From Puniceibacterium confluentis (GTDB lineage: Bacteria; Pseudomonadota; Alphaproteobacteria; Rhodobacterales; Rhodobacteraceae): a stretch of 64,000 nt of DNA. The stretch lies in assembly GCF_007923445.1 (NCBI RefSeq), contig NZ_VOJI01000008.1, forward strand, positions 62,001 through 126,000. The letters run 5' to 3'. Position numbers and translations under genes: made by a program. Positions within the stretch are counted from its first letter, which is position 1. Each line of letters starts with the position of its first letter. The notes below the pieces were generated by a model. That model saw only the letters and a program-made list of their open reading frames with translations, was not told the DNA's origin and did no database searches. Below, in pieces: positions 9,525 to 18,368 of the stretch.

Positions 9525-11026
9525 GAGGTGCGTTCCCTGGCGGTTTTGCGCGTGCGCATCAGGTAGCGGATCAGCGGCACGCAGAGGCTGAGCACGATCA
9601 GCAGGAACAATGTCAGCGACAGACCGCGGGTGAAGAACGTGGTCCAGTCCCCCTGCGAGATCATCAGGCTCTGGCGGAAATTCACCTCCATCACGCTGCC
9701 CAGGAACATGGCGATCACAAGCGGCAGGCGGGGATAGTCAAACCGGGTCATCAGATAGCCGATCAGGCCGAAGATCACCGCCACGATCACGTCATACATC
9801 GAATTGTTGAGCGCATAGGCACCGACCAGCGACACCGGCAGGATCACCGGCACCAGATAATTCACATCGACCAGCGTGATCCGCGCCAGCTGCCGCGCCA
9901 CCATCAGACACATCACCGAAGCCAGCACCGAAGAGATCGCCAGCGCCAGCATCAGGGTGGTCACCACGTCCATGTGATCGAGCAGGATCGACGGGCCGGG
10001 CTGCATCCCGTGCAGCACCAGCAGACCGAGGAACACCGCCATCTCTGCGCTGCCGGGAATGCCGAAGGCCAGTGTCGGGATCAGCGCGCCGCCTTCGCGG
10101 GCGTTGTTTGACGCTTCCGGAGCGATCACTCCCAACACATTGCCCTTGCCGAAGGTCTCTGGCTCGTCCGAGATCTGCACCGCTGTCGAATAGGCCAGAA
10201 ACGCCGCCACCGTGCCGCCGACTCCGGGGATCGCGCCGATGGCCGCGCCGATGGCCGATCCGCGCAGAACTGTTGGCCAGTTGCGGAAGGCCGCCCGCAC
10301 GCCGTCGCTCACGCGGGTCACCCGGACCTGGGCGGCATCGTCGGTGATGGTGCCCCCCGCCAGATACAACGTGACGATCTGCGAAATCGCGAACAAACCG
10401 ATCAGGGAAGGCACCAGCGGCACGCCGTCCCAGAGGTAAGCGACCCCGAAGGTAAAGCGTGTGCCGCCGCTGACGTCGTCATAGCCGACAAAGGCGATCA
10501 TCAGCCCCAGACCGGCGGCGATGAGCCCGCGCAGGAACTTGCCTTCGGTCGACACCGCGATGGCACAGAGGCCCAGAACCGCCAGCATGAAGAACTCAGG
10601 CGGGGAAAAGAACAGGATGATTTCCCGCGCCACCGGAAGCGCTGCCAGCAGCAGCAGGATGCCGAGCACCCCGCCGATGGAGGACGCCGCCGCTGCCGCG
10701 CCGAGCGCCTCGCCTGCCCGGCCGAGTTTGGTCATCGGGTAGCCATCGAACACCGTCGCCGCATTCGGCGCGGTGCCCGGAGTGTTGAGCAGGATCGCCG
10801 TGACCGAGCCACCGAACGGCACCGCGCCCATGATCCCGCCCGCCAACAGCATGGCCGACAACGTGTCCAGACCGAATGTCAGGGGGATGAGCAGCGCCAG
10901 AGCGGTGGGGCCGCCCAGCCCCGGAATGATGCCGAAGATCAGGCCCACAATTGTTCCCAACAGCAGATAGATCACGCCGCCGCCGCTGGCCAGTGCGCCG
11001 AAAGAAAAGCCGATTGCCTCTAACAT
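9521..11026 (-). CDS. TTT transporter large membrane subunit (TctA family)
   Basis: 501 residues with about 11-12 membrane segments. It carries the duplicated TctA signatures GIIPGLGGPTALALLIP near residue 35 and AIPGVGGTVAAFLAYS near the middle, with NTPGTAPNAATVFDGYP and APEASNNAREGGALIPTL. It imports a carboxylic acid with the TctC protein, probably driven by an ion gradient. The ATG at 11026, preceded by AAGGGTGGGG, gives the normal N-terminus MLEAIGFSFG. It is the first gene of a leftward operon divergent from the 11493 operon. Confidence 0.93.
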   Translation of the reverse strand: MLEAIGFSFGALASGGGVIYLLLGTIVGLIFGIIPGLGGPTALALLIPLTFGLDTLSAMLLAGGIMGAVPFGGSVTAILLNTPGTAPNAATVFDGYPMTKLGRAGEALGAAAAASSIGGVLGILLLLAALPVAREIILFFSPPEFFMLAVLGLCAIAVSTEGKFLRGLIAAGLGLMIAFVGYDDVSGGTRFTFGVAYLWDGVPLVPSLIGLFAISQIVTLYLAGGTITDDAAQVRVTRVSDGVRAAFRNWPTVLRGSAIGAAIGAIPGVGGTVAAFLAYSTAVQISDEPETFGKGNVLGVIAPEASNNAREGGALIPTLAFGIPGSAEMAVFLGLLVLHGMQPGPSILLDHMDVVTTLMLALAISSVLASVMCLMVARQLARITLVDVNYLVPVILPVSLVGAYALNNSMYDVIVAVIFGLIGYLMTRFDYPRLPLVIAMFLGSVMEVNFRQSLMISQGDWTTFFTRGLSLTLFLLIVLSLCVPLIRYLMRTRKTARERTS

Positions 11027-11492
11027 CCCCACCCTTTTCCATGGTGTCCTGCCCGGCGTCTCTTGCCGCACTGCCATGCAGGTGCGTCCCTCCTTCGACC
11101 GGTCAGGGTAATTGTGTTTGTGTAGCCAGTACTACCCGCTGGTCCGCCTGCAGCCAAATAACATAGCAGCTTGAGCAATAACTTGTCTTGTCGCTGAGCG
11201 GTATGCGAATGGCGCGCACCCCGCGCCGCCGTGCCTGCCCGTGCCCCTGCCCGTACATAGACGGGAAGCCCCGGCTATCCGGGATCCGACCTGAGCGCAT
11301 ACTCGGGTGCACTGTGCGACCCCGCAGGCCATGTCCCCGGTTCGGCATGCAGCGTTGCGCCGAGTCTGCCCTGTGTCGCAGCCATCGCTGCCGGTCAACG
11401 TTGTCTGAAGATTTACAAGGGCGGCGGCAGAAGGGTCTTGACTTCGATTATCTGTTATATGTTACACATAACATGTAACGAGGGGGCGGACA
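11027..11492. promoter_or_regulatory. 466-base divergent intergenic region with operator near its right end
   Basis: This separates leftward tctABC from the rightward 11493 operon. The left two thirds show only short GC-rich hairpins (for example CCCGG-ctat-CCGGG near 11270) and no gene. The right end is markedly AT-rich and holds a TTGACT -35 candidate (11438-11443), with GTTACA 17 bases on (11461-11466) as a poor -10, embedded in the palindromes at 11455-11479. Confidence 0.5.
11459..11474. promoter_or_regulatory. Palindromic operator candidate for the 11493 operon
   Basis: Perfect inverted repeat ATGTTA-CACA-TAACAT, nested with GTTAT-N8-ATAAC (11455-11472) and GTTAC-N9-GTAAC (11461-11479). 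It sits 19 bases before the start codon and over the presumed -10, a normal place for a repressor. A GntR-family protein is the likely ligand; the gene at 18369 is the candidate because an ATGTTAC half-site also lies upstream of it. Confidence 0.6.
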
Positions 11493-12389
11493 ATGATCAC
11501 CACGACGGGCGCAGGGGCCACTGGCTGCGCTGACATGCGTCAGCTGTTGACGGCCCCGGACATACTGGCCGTGCCCGGTGCGGCGGATGCGCTGACCGCC
11601 CGGGTCATCGCCGCCGCAGGATTTGGCGCCGTCTACCTGACCGGGCTTGGTGCGACGGCGACGCGTCTGGGGATGCCTGACCTCGGTCTGATGACCCAGA
11701 CCGAAATGGCCGAACATGCCCGCAGCATATGCCGTGCGGTGGTTGTGCCGGTGATTGCCGACGCGGACACCGGCTATGGCGGGCCGCTGAACATTCGCCG
11801 CGCGGTGGCCGACTACGTTCAGGCGGGTGTCGCAGCGCTTCACCTCGAGGATCAGGTGACGCCAAAACGCTGCGGCCAGCTTGCCGGAATCAAGATTGTT
11901 CCGCAGGCCGAGGCAGAGGCCCGGCTGCGTGCGGCCCTGGCGGCGCGCGACGCTTTCGGTGACATCATGATCATTGCCCGTACGGATGCGTTGCCCGGCT
12001 ATGGCATGGACGCGGCTGTGGAGCGGGCAAAACGTTATGCCGGACTGGGCGTTGATCTGGTCTTTGTCGACGGTGTGAAAACACGGGCCGAGGTCGAGGC
12101 GATCGCGCACCGTGTCGACGGGCCAAAGGTGATCAGTCTGGTGGACGGAACCGACGCCGCAACCCTGAGACTGCGCGAGCTTGAGCAGATGGGCTTTGCG
12201 CTGTGTCTCTATGCGGTGACCGGCCTTTTTGCCGGCCTGCACGCCCAGGCGACCGCCTTTGCCGAACTTCGGCGTACTGGCGCCTTGCCGGCGACCGGGT
12301 TCACCTACGCGCAGTTTTGTGACCTGATCGGGTTGCCCGCGCTGCAGGAGTTCGCACACCGTTTCGAAACAGGAACCGCAGATGAGTGA
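11493..12389 (+). CDS. Isocitrate lyase/PEP mutase family lyase
   Basis: 298 residues. It carries the family metal-binding DADTGYGG motif near residue 90 and LEDQVTPKRCGQL near 125, where methylisocitrate and dimethylmalate lyases have the catalytic KKCGH/KRCGH loop. The loop cysteine is retained, which favours a C-C lyase over an oxaloacetate-decarboxylase-type member. The product is probably a 2-oxo or short dicarboxylic acid; the substrate cannot be named. It is first in a seven-gene operon with a TRAP importer, and its 3' end overlaps the SDR by eight bases. The start follows GAGGGGGCGGA. Confidence 0.85.
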   Translation: MITTTGAGATGCADMRQLLTAPDILAVPGAADALTARVIAAAGFGAVYLTGLGATATRLGMPDLGLMTQTEMAEHARSICRAVVVPVIADADTGYGGPLNIRRAVADYVQAGVAALHLEDQVTPKRCGQLAGIKIVPQAEAEARLRAALAARDAFGDIMIIARTDALPGYGMDAAVERAKRYAGLGVDLVFVDGVKTRAEVEAIAHRVDGPKVISLVDGTDAATLRLRELEQMGFALCLYAVTGLFAGLHAQATAFAELRRTGALPATGFTYAQFCDLIGLPALQEFAHRFETGTADE

Positions 12390-13101
12390 CGCGGTTGTGC
12401 TGATCACCGGCGGCGCCCGGGGAATCGGGCTTGCGATTGCCGAACGTGTGGTCGCGGCGGGGGCGCGGGTGATCCTGTGGGACATCGACGTCGCCGCGCT
12501 GGACCAGGCCAAAGCCGATCTGGGCAGCGCCTGCACGACGCAGACGCTGGACATCGCAAGCAGTCAGGCGGTGTCGCAGGCCGAGATGGCGTTGGAAGCC
12601 GCGCCGACGCATCTGGTCAACAATGCCGGGGTTCTGGGGCGCGCCATGAACTTCGACGCCATGGATGCGGCAGAAATCGACCGGACGCTGGCGATCAACC
12701 TGCGTGGCACGCTGCTGGTGACGTCGGCGTTTCTGCGCGCCCGCACGGCCCACGCCCAGGCGGGCATCATCAACATGTCGTCCATCGCCGGAACCAACGG
12801 CGGCGCGCCCGGCCGGGCGGTCTATGGCGCGACCAAGGGCGCGATGATCGCACTGACGGCAGCAATGGCGCGCGATCTCGCGCCGGACCTGCGGGTGAAC
12901 GCCATCGCACCGGGCATCATCGACACCGAGATACAGACCACACTGTTCGCCAGCCGGGCGGCGCTGGAGGCCACGGTCGCGGGCATTCCCATGGGACGGC
13001 TGGGCCAGCCCGCGGACATCGCCGCAACCGCCATCTGGCTGCTGTTCCATGCCCCCTATGTGACGGGTGAAACGATCCGGGTGGCGGGAGGCCGCAAATG
13101 A
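12382..13101 (+). CDS. Short-chain dehydrogenase/reductase
   Basis: 239 residues. It has the Rossmann motif TGGARGIG near residue 10, NNAG near 88, the catalytic Ser in NMSSIAG and the YGATK catalytic Tyr/Lys pair, so it should be an active NAD(P)-dependent oxidoreductase of the FabG-like classical SDRs. It probably oxidises or reduces a hydroxy/oxo acid in this operon. It overlaps the preceding lyase gene by eight bases and dctQ by four (ATGA), so it is tightly coupled. Substrate unknown. Confidence 0.88.
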   Translation: MSDAVVLITGGARGIGLAIAERVVAAGARVILWDIDVAALDQAKADLGSACTTQTLDIASSQAVSQAEMALEAAPTHLVNNAGVLGRAMNFDAMDAAEIDRTLAINLRGTLLVTSAFLRARTAHAQAGIINMSSIAGTNGGAPGRAVYGATKGAMIALTAAMARDLAPDLRVNAIAPGIIDTEIQTTLFASRAALEATVAGIPMGRLGQPADIAATAIWLLFHAPYVTGETIRVAGGRK

Positions 13102-13601
13102 AATCAATCGAAAACGCCTTTTTCCGGCTGATCGACGTGGCGCTGGTGCTTTTGCTGGCGGCAATGACAGTCATGGTCTTTACCAACGTGGTGCTGCGCT
13201 ACGGCTTTGGCTCGGGGTTGGATATTTCCGAGGAAATGTCGCGGTTCTGTTTTGTCTGGCTGATCTTTCTGGGGGCGATGACCGCCTCGCGGCTGAACAT
13301 GCACATGGGTTTCGACCTGGTGGTGACAAGCGTCGGACCCACGACGCGGCGGGTGTTGCTGACCATTGCCAACGGGCTGGTGCTGGGGGTCTGCCTGCTG
13401 ATCCTGACCGGCACGATCCTGCAATGGCATGTCAACGCCACCAACTCTGCCCCGGTATCGGGAATGCCGATGATCTGGCTGTTCGGAATCGCCCTGCCGA
13501 TGAGCCTGGTCATCGGGTTGATCGCCGGGCTGCGGATGCTGGGATATGCGACCGGACGGCTGAGCACGCTGCCCAACGCGCAACATGGGGTGCACGAATG
13601 A
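13098..13601 (+). CDS. TRAP transporter small membrane subunit (DctQ)
   Basis: 167 residues with four hydrophobic helices and the DctQ pattern VVLRYGFGSGLDISEEMSRF with WLIFLGAM. It is the small integral subunit that pairs with DctM. It is coupled at both ends by ATGA overlaps, with the SDR upstream and dctM downstream. Confidence 0.9.
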   Translation: MKSIENAFFRLIDVALVLLLAAMTVMVFTNVVLRYGFGSGLDISEEMSRFCFVWLIFLGAMTASRLNMHMGFDLVVTSVGPTTRRVLLTIANGLVLGVCLLILTGTILQWHVNATNSAPVSGMPMIWLFGIALPMSLVIGLIAGLRMLGYATGRLSTLPNAQHGVHE

Positions 13602-14875
13602 GCCTGGTCATATTCCTTGTCACACTGGGTCTGGCGCTGGCAACCGGCGTGCCCGTGGCCTTTGCGCTGATCCTCTGCGCCGTCACGATGGGCATCTCGC
13701 TTGACCTGTTCGACCCGCAGATCATCACCCAGCGGCTGGTGGTCGGGGCCAACAACTTTTCCCTGCTGGCGATCCCGTTCTTTCTGCTGGCCGGAGAGCT
13801 GATGAACGCCGGCGGCATGTCCAGGCGGATCATCGGTTTTGCCATGGCCTTTGTCGGGCATCTGCGCGGCGGGCTGGGGGTGGTTGCGATCTTTGCAGCG
13901 ATCATACTGGCGTCGCTGTCGGGCTCGGCGGCGGCGGACACCGCCGCACTGATCGCGATCCTGCTGCCGATGATGCGCGAATCCGGGCACGACGAGGCGC
14001 GGTCGGTCGGGCTCATGGCCTCGGGCGGGATCATCGCGCCGATCATTCCGCCGTCGATCGCCTATATCATCTTTGGTGTCGCCACCAACCTGTCGATCAC
14101 CCAGCTTTTCCTGGCGGGGATCGTGCCGGGCGCACTGATGGGCCTGTCGGCGCTGATGGTCTGGATCTTTCTGGCGCGCCGCGAAAACGTCAGGCCGCTG
14201 CCGCGCCGCGACTGGCCCGCACGCCTGCGGGCCCTGCGCGCCGCACTCTGGTCGCTGGGTCTTCCGGTGATCATTCTGGGCGGCATCCGGTTCGGCATCG
14301 TCACCCCCACCGAAGCTGCCGTGATCGCCGCTGTCTATGCGCTGGTGATCGGGGTCTTCGTGCACCGCGAGCTCAAGCTGTCGGCGCTGTTCATGGTGTT
14401 CCGCAACGCAGCGCTCACCACTTCGGTGGTGATGCTGCTGGCGGCGGCGGCGCTGGCGACCTCGTGGTTCATCTCGATTGCCGACCTCTCGGGCATCGTG
14501 CTCGACATGGTGGCGCCTCTGGTCGACAGTCCGCGTCTGCTGCTGCTGGCGATCATGATGCTGGTGCTGGTGATCGGGACGATGCTGGACATGGGTCCGA
14601 CGATCCTGATCCTCGCGCCGGTGCTGTTGCCGGTGGTCCGCGAAGCCGGGATCGACCCGATCTATTTCGGCGTGCTGTTCGTCATCAACACCGCCATCGG
14701 CCTTGTCACCCCGCCTGTCGGCATCGTGCTGTCGGTGTCTGCCGGCGTGTCCGGTGTGCCGATGCACCGCGTCGCCGTCGGATCGCTGCCGTTCCTCGCC
14801 GCGCAGGTCGGCGTGATGCTGCTGCTGATCCTGTTTCCGCAAATCGTGCTGGGTCCGCTGGCCTGGATGCGCTGA
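13598..14875 (+). CDS. TRAP transporter large membrane subunit (DctM)
   Basis: 425 residues with about 12 membrane segments. It carries the DctM signatures IPFFLLAGELMNAGG, SGSAAADTAAL and IIPPSIAYIIFG, and a GLVTPPVGIVL motif near the C-terminus. It is the sodium-coupled permease of a TRAP importer. The start at 13598 overlaps the dctQ stop; the longer frame upstream is out of keeping with the family. Confidence 0.93.
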   Translation: MSLVIFLVTLGLALATGVPVAFALILCAVTMGISLDLFDPQIITQRLVVGANNFSLLAIPFFLLAGELMNAGGMSRRIIGFAMAFVGHLRGGLGVVAIFAAIILASLSGSAAADTAALIAILLPMMRESGHDEARSVGLMASGGIIAPIIPPSIAYIIFGVATNLSITQLFLAGIVPGALMGLSALMVWIFLARRENVRPLPRRDWPARLRALRAALWSLGLPVIILGGIRFGIVTPTEAAVIAAVYALVIGVFVHRELKLSALFMVFRNAALTTSVVMLLAAAALATSWFISIADLSGIVLDMVAPLVDSPRLLLLAIMMLVLVIGTMLDMGPTILILAPVLLPVVREAGIDPIYFGVLFVINTAIGLVTPPVGIVLSVSAGVSGVPMHRVAVGSLPFLAAQVGVMLLLILFPQIVLGPLAWMR

Positions 14876-14913
14876 CCGCACACAACCCCATTCATAACCG
14901 GAGGAGACCACTT

Positions 14914-15921
14914 ATGAAGACCTTGAAGACCAGCCTCATCGCGCTGCTGACCACCACCGCCTTTGCAGCGCCGGCACTGGCCGACTACAACAGCCACACC
15001 TTCAAGGTGTCCAACGGCGCATCCGAAGATCACCCCGTGTCGGCCGGCGTCAACGCCATGTCGGAATGCCTCGAGGCCGGATCGGGCGGCAAGATGAAGC
15101 TGCGCGGCTTTTACAATGGCCAGCTTGGTGACGATGCCGAGGCGACGCAGTCGGTGCGTTCGGGATCCATCGAGATGGTGATCACCGGTGCGGCGGCGAT
15201 CGGCGGCATCGAACCGGCGATGAGCGTCTTTGAACTGCCGTTCATGTTTGCCTCGGACGCCGAGGTCGACGCCATCATGACCGGCCCCTATTTCGATTAC
15301 GTCGCCGAAAAGATGCCCGAGCACGGGCTGGTGATGCTGTCGATCTGGGAAAACGGTTTTCGCAACGCCACCAACGGCAGACACGCGATCAACGCGGTGT
15401 CGGATTTCGAAGGTCTGAACTTCCGCGTGATGCAGAACCCGATCTTCCTCGACACCTTCCGCCGTCTGGGCGCCAACCCGGTGCCGATGGCCTTTGGCGA
15501 GGTCTTTACCGCGTTGGAAACAGGGGCTGTCGATGGCCAGGAAAACCCGCTGCCGCTGATCCAGGCATCGAAATTCTATGAGGTGCAAAAGTATCTGACC
15601 CTGACCCGCCACGCTTATTCGCCGACCCCGGTGCTGATGGGCAAGACGGTCTGGGACGGCCTGAATGCCGGCGAGCAGGCGCTGGTTCAAAGCTGCGCCG
15701 ACACCGCGCGTGATGCACAGACCGCGAGGTCGCGTGCCGTGACCGAGCAGGCCAGGACCGAGTTGCAGGCCGAGGGCATGGAAGTGTCCGAATTGTCCGC
15801 CGAAGAAATGGACAAGCTGCGCGCGCTGGTCGCTCCGGTCTACGAGGCCGGCATGGAGACGGTCGGCCGGGAGAACTTTGACGCGCTGATGGGGGAATTG
15901 AAGGCCCTGCGCGGCAACTGA
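14914..15921 (+). CDS. TRAP transporter solute-binding protein (DctP)
   Basis: 335 residues with a clear signal peptide (MKTLKTSLIALLTT to ALAD) and the DctP-family core: NGQLGDDAEATQSVRSG, LPFMF, WENGFRNATNGR, and the GAVDGQENPLPLI ligand loop. It captures the substrate in the periplasm for the DctQM pair just upstream. The start follows GGAGGAG. The order Q-M-P is less common than P-Q-M, and an 8-bp-stem hairpin follows the gene. Confidence 0.93.
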   Translation: MKTLKTSLIALLTTTAFAAPALADYNSHTFKVSNGASEDHPVSAGVNAMSECLEAGSGGKMKLRGFYNGQLGDDAEATQSVRSGSIEMVITGAAAIGGIEPAMSVFELPFMFASDAEVDAIMTGPYFDYVAEKMPEHGLVMLSIWENGFRNATNGRHAINAVSDFEGLNFRVMQNPIFLDTFRRLGANPVPMAFGEVFTALETGAVDGQENPLPLIQASKFYEVQKYLTLTRHAYSPTPVLMGKTVWDGLNAGEQALVQSCADTARDAQTARSRAVTEQARTELQAEGMEVSELSAEEMDKLRALVAPVYEAGMETVGRENFDALMGELKALRGN

Positions 15922-15933
15922 ACCTGACGACCC

Positions 15934-15966
15934 GCCGCGCGGCCTCTCTCTCCCGGGTCGCGCGGC
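15934..15966 (+). terminator. Intercistronic hairpin after dctP
   Basis: Inverted repeat GCCGCGCG / CGCGCGGC (8-bp stem, 17-base loop) just after the dctP stop, with no U-run. It may protect the dctP message or partly attenuate the next two genes. Confidence 0.5.
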
Positions 15967-15996
15967 ACCCTTATACTCCACGAGAAAGCTCACGAG

Positions 15997-17433
15997 ATGC
16001 CGCCGACCCCTGCCCCGTCCGTCCACGGTTCCGATGCCTGCCTGAGCGCGCTGCGTGACCGGCTGCCTGCTGCCGCCGTGCTGGCGGGGGACGAAATTCC
16101 GGCCCGCAATCTTCAGGACACCAGTTATATCAGGCCGGTGCGCCCGCTGGCGGTGGTGCGCCCGGATACGCCCGGGGACATCGCCGCTGCGGTGGGAATC
16201 TGCGCCGCGCACAGGGTCGCCATGGTGCCGCAGGGCGGCCTGACCGGCCTGGCAGGCGGCGGGCATCCGATTGCCGGGGCGGTGATGATCTCGCTCGAAC
16301 GGTTCTCCGGCATCGAGGAACTGGATGCCGACGCCGCCACCATGACGGTGCGCGCGGGCACCCCGCTCGAAGTGATCCAGCGTGCCGCCGACGACGCCGG
16401 GTTCTTTGTGGCGCTGGATCTCGGGGCGCGCGGTTCCTGCCAGATCGGCGGCAACCTGTCGACCAATGCCGGCGGCAACCGGGTGATCCGTTACGGCATG
16501 GCCCGCGAGATGGTGCTGGGGCTGGAATACGTGCTGGCCGACGGCACCCTGGTCACCGGCCTGAACAAGATGATGAAGAACAACACCGGCTATGATCTGA
16601 AGCAGCTGGTCATGGGTTCCGAGGGCACCCTGGGGATCATCACCCGCGCGGTGCTGCGTCTGCATCCGAAACCCGGCTGCACACATGCCGCTTTGTGTGG
16701 CGTGGACAGCTACGACGGCGTGGTGAAGCTGCTGGCCGCGGCGCGGCGCGGGCTGGGCCCGATGCTGTCGGCCTTCGAAGTGATGTGGCCCGACTACTGG
16801 CACGAGGCCACGGTATCGGTCAAAGGCGTGCGCGCACCGATCACCGGGCCGCACGCGTTCTATGTGCTGGTCGAGATGCAGGGGCTGGACGAGACCATCG
16901 ACGGCGCCCGGTTCATGTCCTGGATCGAAGCCGCCTTCGAGGACGGGATCATCTCGGACGCCACGGTGTCGCAAAGCATGGGCGATGTCGCCGCCTTCTG
17001 GCGGACCCGCGACGCGGCGGGTGAATTCGGGACTGTCCTGGGGCCGCACTGCGCCTTTGATATCGGTCTGCCGCTGCGGGCGATGGATGATTTTGCCACC
17101 ACCTGCCGTGCCCGGCTGCTGGCCGAAGTGCCGAACGCGCTGTCGGTCTATTATGGCCATGTCGGTGACGGCAACATCCACATCGTTGCGCTGTCGCGCG
17201 GTGCCGACATACAGCCGACGGATGCGATCAGCGGCATCGTCTATGACACCGTGCGCCAGTTCCACGGCACGGTATCGGCGGAACACGGCATCGGCCTGCT
17301 GAAAAAGAAATACCTCGGCTACACCCGGACGCCGGAGGAACTCGACCTGATGCGCCGCCTCAAGCGCGCGCTCGACCCCCTGCACCTGCTCAACCCGGGC
17401 AAGGTCATCGACATCGCGGAGACTGCGACATGA
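15997..17433 (+). CDS. FAD-linked 2-hydroxyacid dehydrogenase (GlcD/D2HGDH family)
   Basis: 478 residues of the VAO-type flavoprotein family. The FAD domain carries PQGGLTGLAGG near residue 78 and NLSTNAGGNRVIRYG near 155. The C-terminal domain has YYGHVGDGNIHI and AEHGIGLLKKKYLG, typical of D-lactate, D-2-hydroxyglutarate and glycolate dehydrogenases. It should oxidise a D-2-hydroxy acid to the 2-oxo acid. It lies between dctP and an HpaI aldolase (ATGA overlap), so its product may be cleaved next by that aldolase. The exact substrate is unknown. Confidence 0.9.
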   Translation: MPPTPAPSVHGSDACLSALRDRLPAAAVLAGDEIPARNLQDTSYIRPVRPLAVVRPDTPGDIAAAVGICAAHRVAMVPQGGLTGLAGGGHPIAGAVMISLERFSGIEELDADAATMTVRAGTPLEVIQRAADDAGFFVALDLGARGSCQIGGNLSTNAGGNRVIRYGMAREMVLGLEYVLADGTLVTGLNKMMKNNTGYDLKQLVMGSEGTLGIITRAVLRLHPKPGCTHAALCGVDSYDGVVKLLAAARRGLGPMLSAFEVMWPDYWHEATVSVKGVRAPITGPHAFYVLVEMQGLDETIDGARFMSWIEAAFEDGIISDATVSQSMGDVAAFWRTRDAAGEFGTVLGPHCAFDIGLPLRAMDDFATTCRARLLAEVPNALSVYYGHVGDGNIHIVALSRGADIQPTDAISGIVYDTVRQFHGTVSAEHGIGLLKKKYLGYTRTPEELDLMRRLKRALDPLHLLNPGKVIDIAETAT

Positions 17434-18218
17434 ACACACTCAAGGCGCGTATGGCAAAGGGCGGAATGATCACCGCCGCCTGGGCGGAACTGGCCAACCC
17501 GGACGTTGCGGAAATCATGGTGCGCCACGGCTGGGACATCATCGTGATCGACGGCGAACACGGCATCGGCGACACCGAAGACTGGGTCGCGGTCGCCCGC
17601 GCAGTGGAATCCGCCGGTGGCGAGGTCGTGCTGCGTCTGCCGGACGGCATGGACACCACGATCAAGCGGGCGATCGACCGCGGCTTCAAATCCTTTATCG
17701 TACCGATGGTGAACACCGCCGCGCAGGCGCGGGCCATCGTCGCGTCCTTCCTTTATCCGCCACTCGGACGGCGGGGCTATGCCGCGCCGATCCTGCGGGC
17801 CTCGGACTGGGGTGTGCGGACCGGTTACGCCCGGCAGGAGGCGCGGGACGACGTGCTGATCATGCTGCAGTGCGAACACGTCGACGCGGTGGCCAACCTG
17901 GAGGACATCGTTGCGGTCGAGGGCATCGGCGCGATCTTCATCGGCCCGAACGATCTGGCGGCTTCCGCGGGACATATCGAGGACATGGAAAGCGACGAGG
18001 TACAGGCGCTGCTGGCGCGGATCGAAGAGGTCACCGGCAAGGCCGGAATGCCGCTGGCCACGATCCGCGGGGCGGGCCGCGACTGGGCCGATCTGGAGAC
18101 ACTGGGGTATCGCTTCGTCATCGGTGTGAACGACGTCTCGATGCTGATCGAAAGCGTCCAACGCTCTGTGGCCGAGCGAGACGGTCAGAGGGCGGCGCCG
18201 ACGGTCCCGGTCTATTGA
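17430..18218 (+). CDS. HpcH/HpaI-family 2-oxo acid aldolase
   Basis: 262 residues. It carries IVIDGEHG near residue 40 (catalytic His), a metal-binding region (MLQCEHVDAVANLEDI), and IGPNDLAAS. The class II pyruvate aldolases cleave 4-hydroxy-2-oxo acids into pyruvate and an aldehyde or oxo acid. It is coupled to the FAD dehydrogenase by an ATGA overlap and closes the operon that starts at 11493. Related enzymes also act on 2-keto-3-deoxy sugar acids. Confidence 0.88.
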   Translation: MNTLKARMAKGGMITAAWAELANPDVAEIMVRHGWDIIVIDGEHGIGDTEDWVAVARAVESAGGEVVLRLPDGMDTTIKRAIDRGFKSFIVPMVNTAAQARAIVASFLYPPLGRRGYAAPILRASDWGVRTGYARQEARDDVLIMLQCEHVDAVANLEDIVAVEGIGAIFIGPNDLAASAGHIEDMESDEVQALLARIEEVTGKAGMPLATIRGAGRDWADLETLGYRFVIGVNDVSMLIESVQRSVAERDGQRAAPTVPVY

Positions 18219-18256
18219 TCCCGGGGTGATCCGCTTGTGAACAGAGGGCAATCTGC

Positions 18257-18265
18257 TAATGTTAC
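18257..18265. promoter_or_regulatory. TAATGTTAC half-site upstream of the GntR gene
   Basis: Contains ATGTTAC, the same heptamer found in the 11459 operator (11459-11465). It lies about 105 bases before the GntR start. It is a single half-site, so the evidence is weak. Confidence 0.3.
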
Positions 18266-18368
18266 CTCTGGCAGTCAACGGTTCGTCGGAACGTCGCGGT
18301 GGCAGAAGCAAAGGGTGACAGGTGACGATTCACACACCGACTCGACGACCCCTGTCCGGGGCCACGGC

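Noticed and set aside
11245-11290. Short GC-rich inverted repeats (CCCGT/ACGGG, CCCGG/CCGGG) in the 11027-11492 gap
   Set aside because: Five-base arms are expected by chance at this GC content and no T-run follows.
14662-17439. Very long open frame (925 codons) on the minus strand
   Set aside because: It is antisense to dctP, the FAD dehydrogenase and the end of dctM, which have clear family motifs. Its composition (Arg/His/Gly/Gln-rich) is that of a GC-bias shadow.
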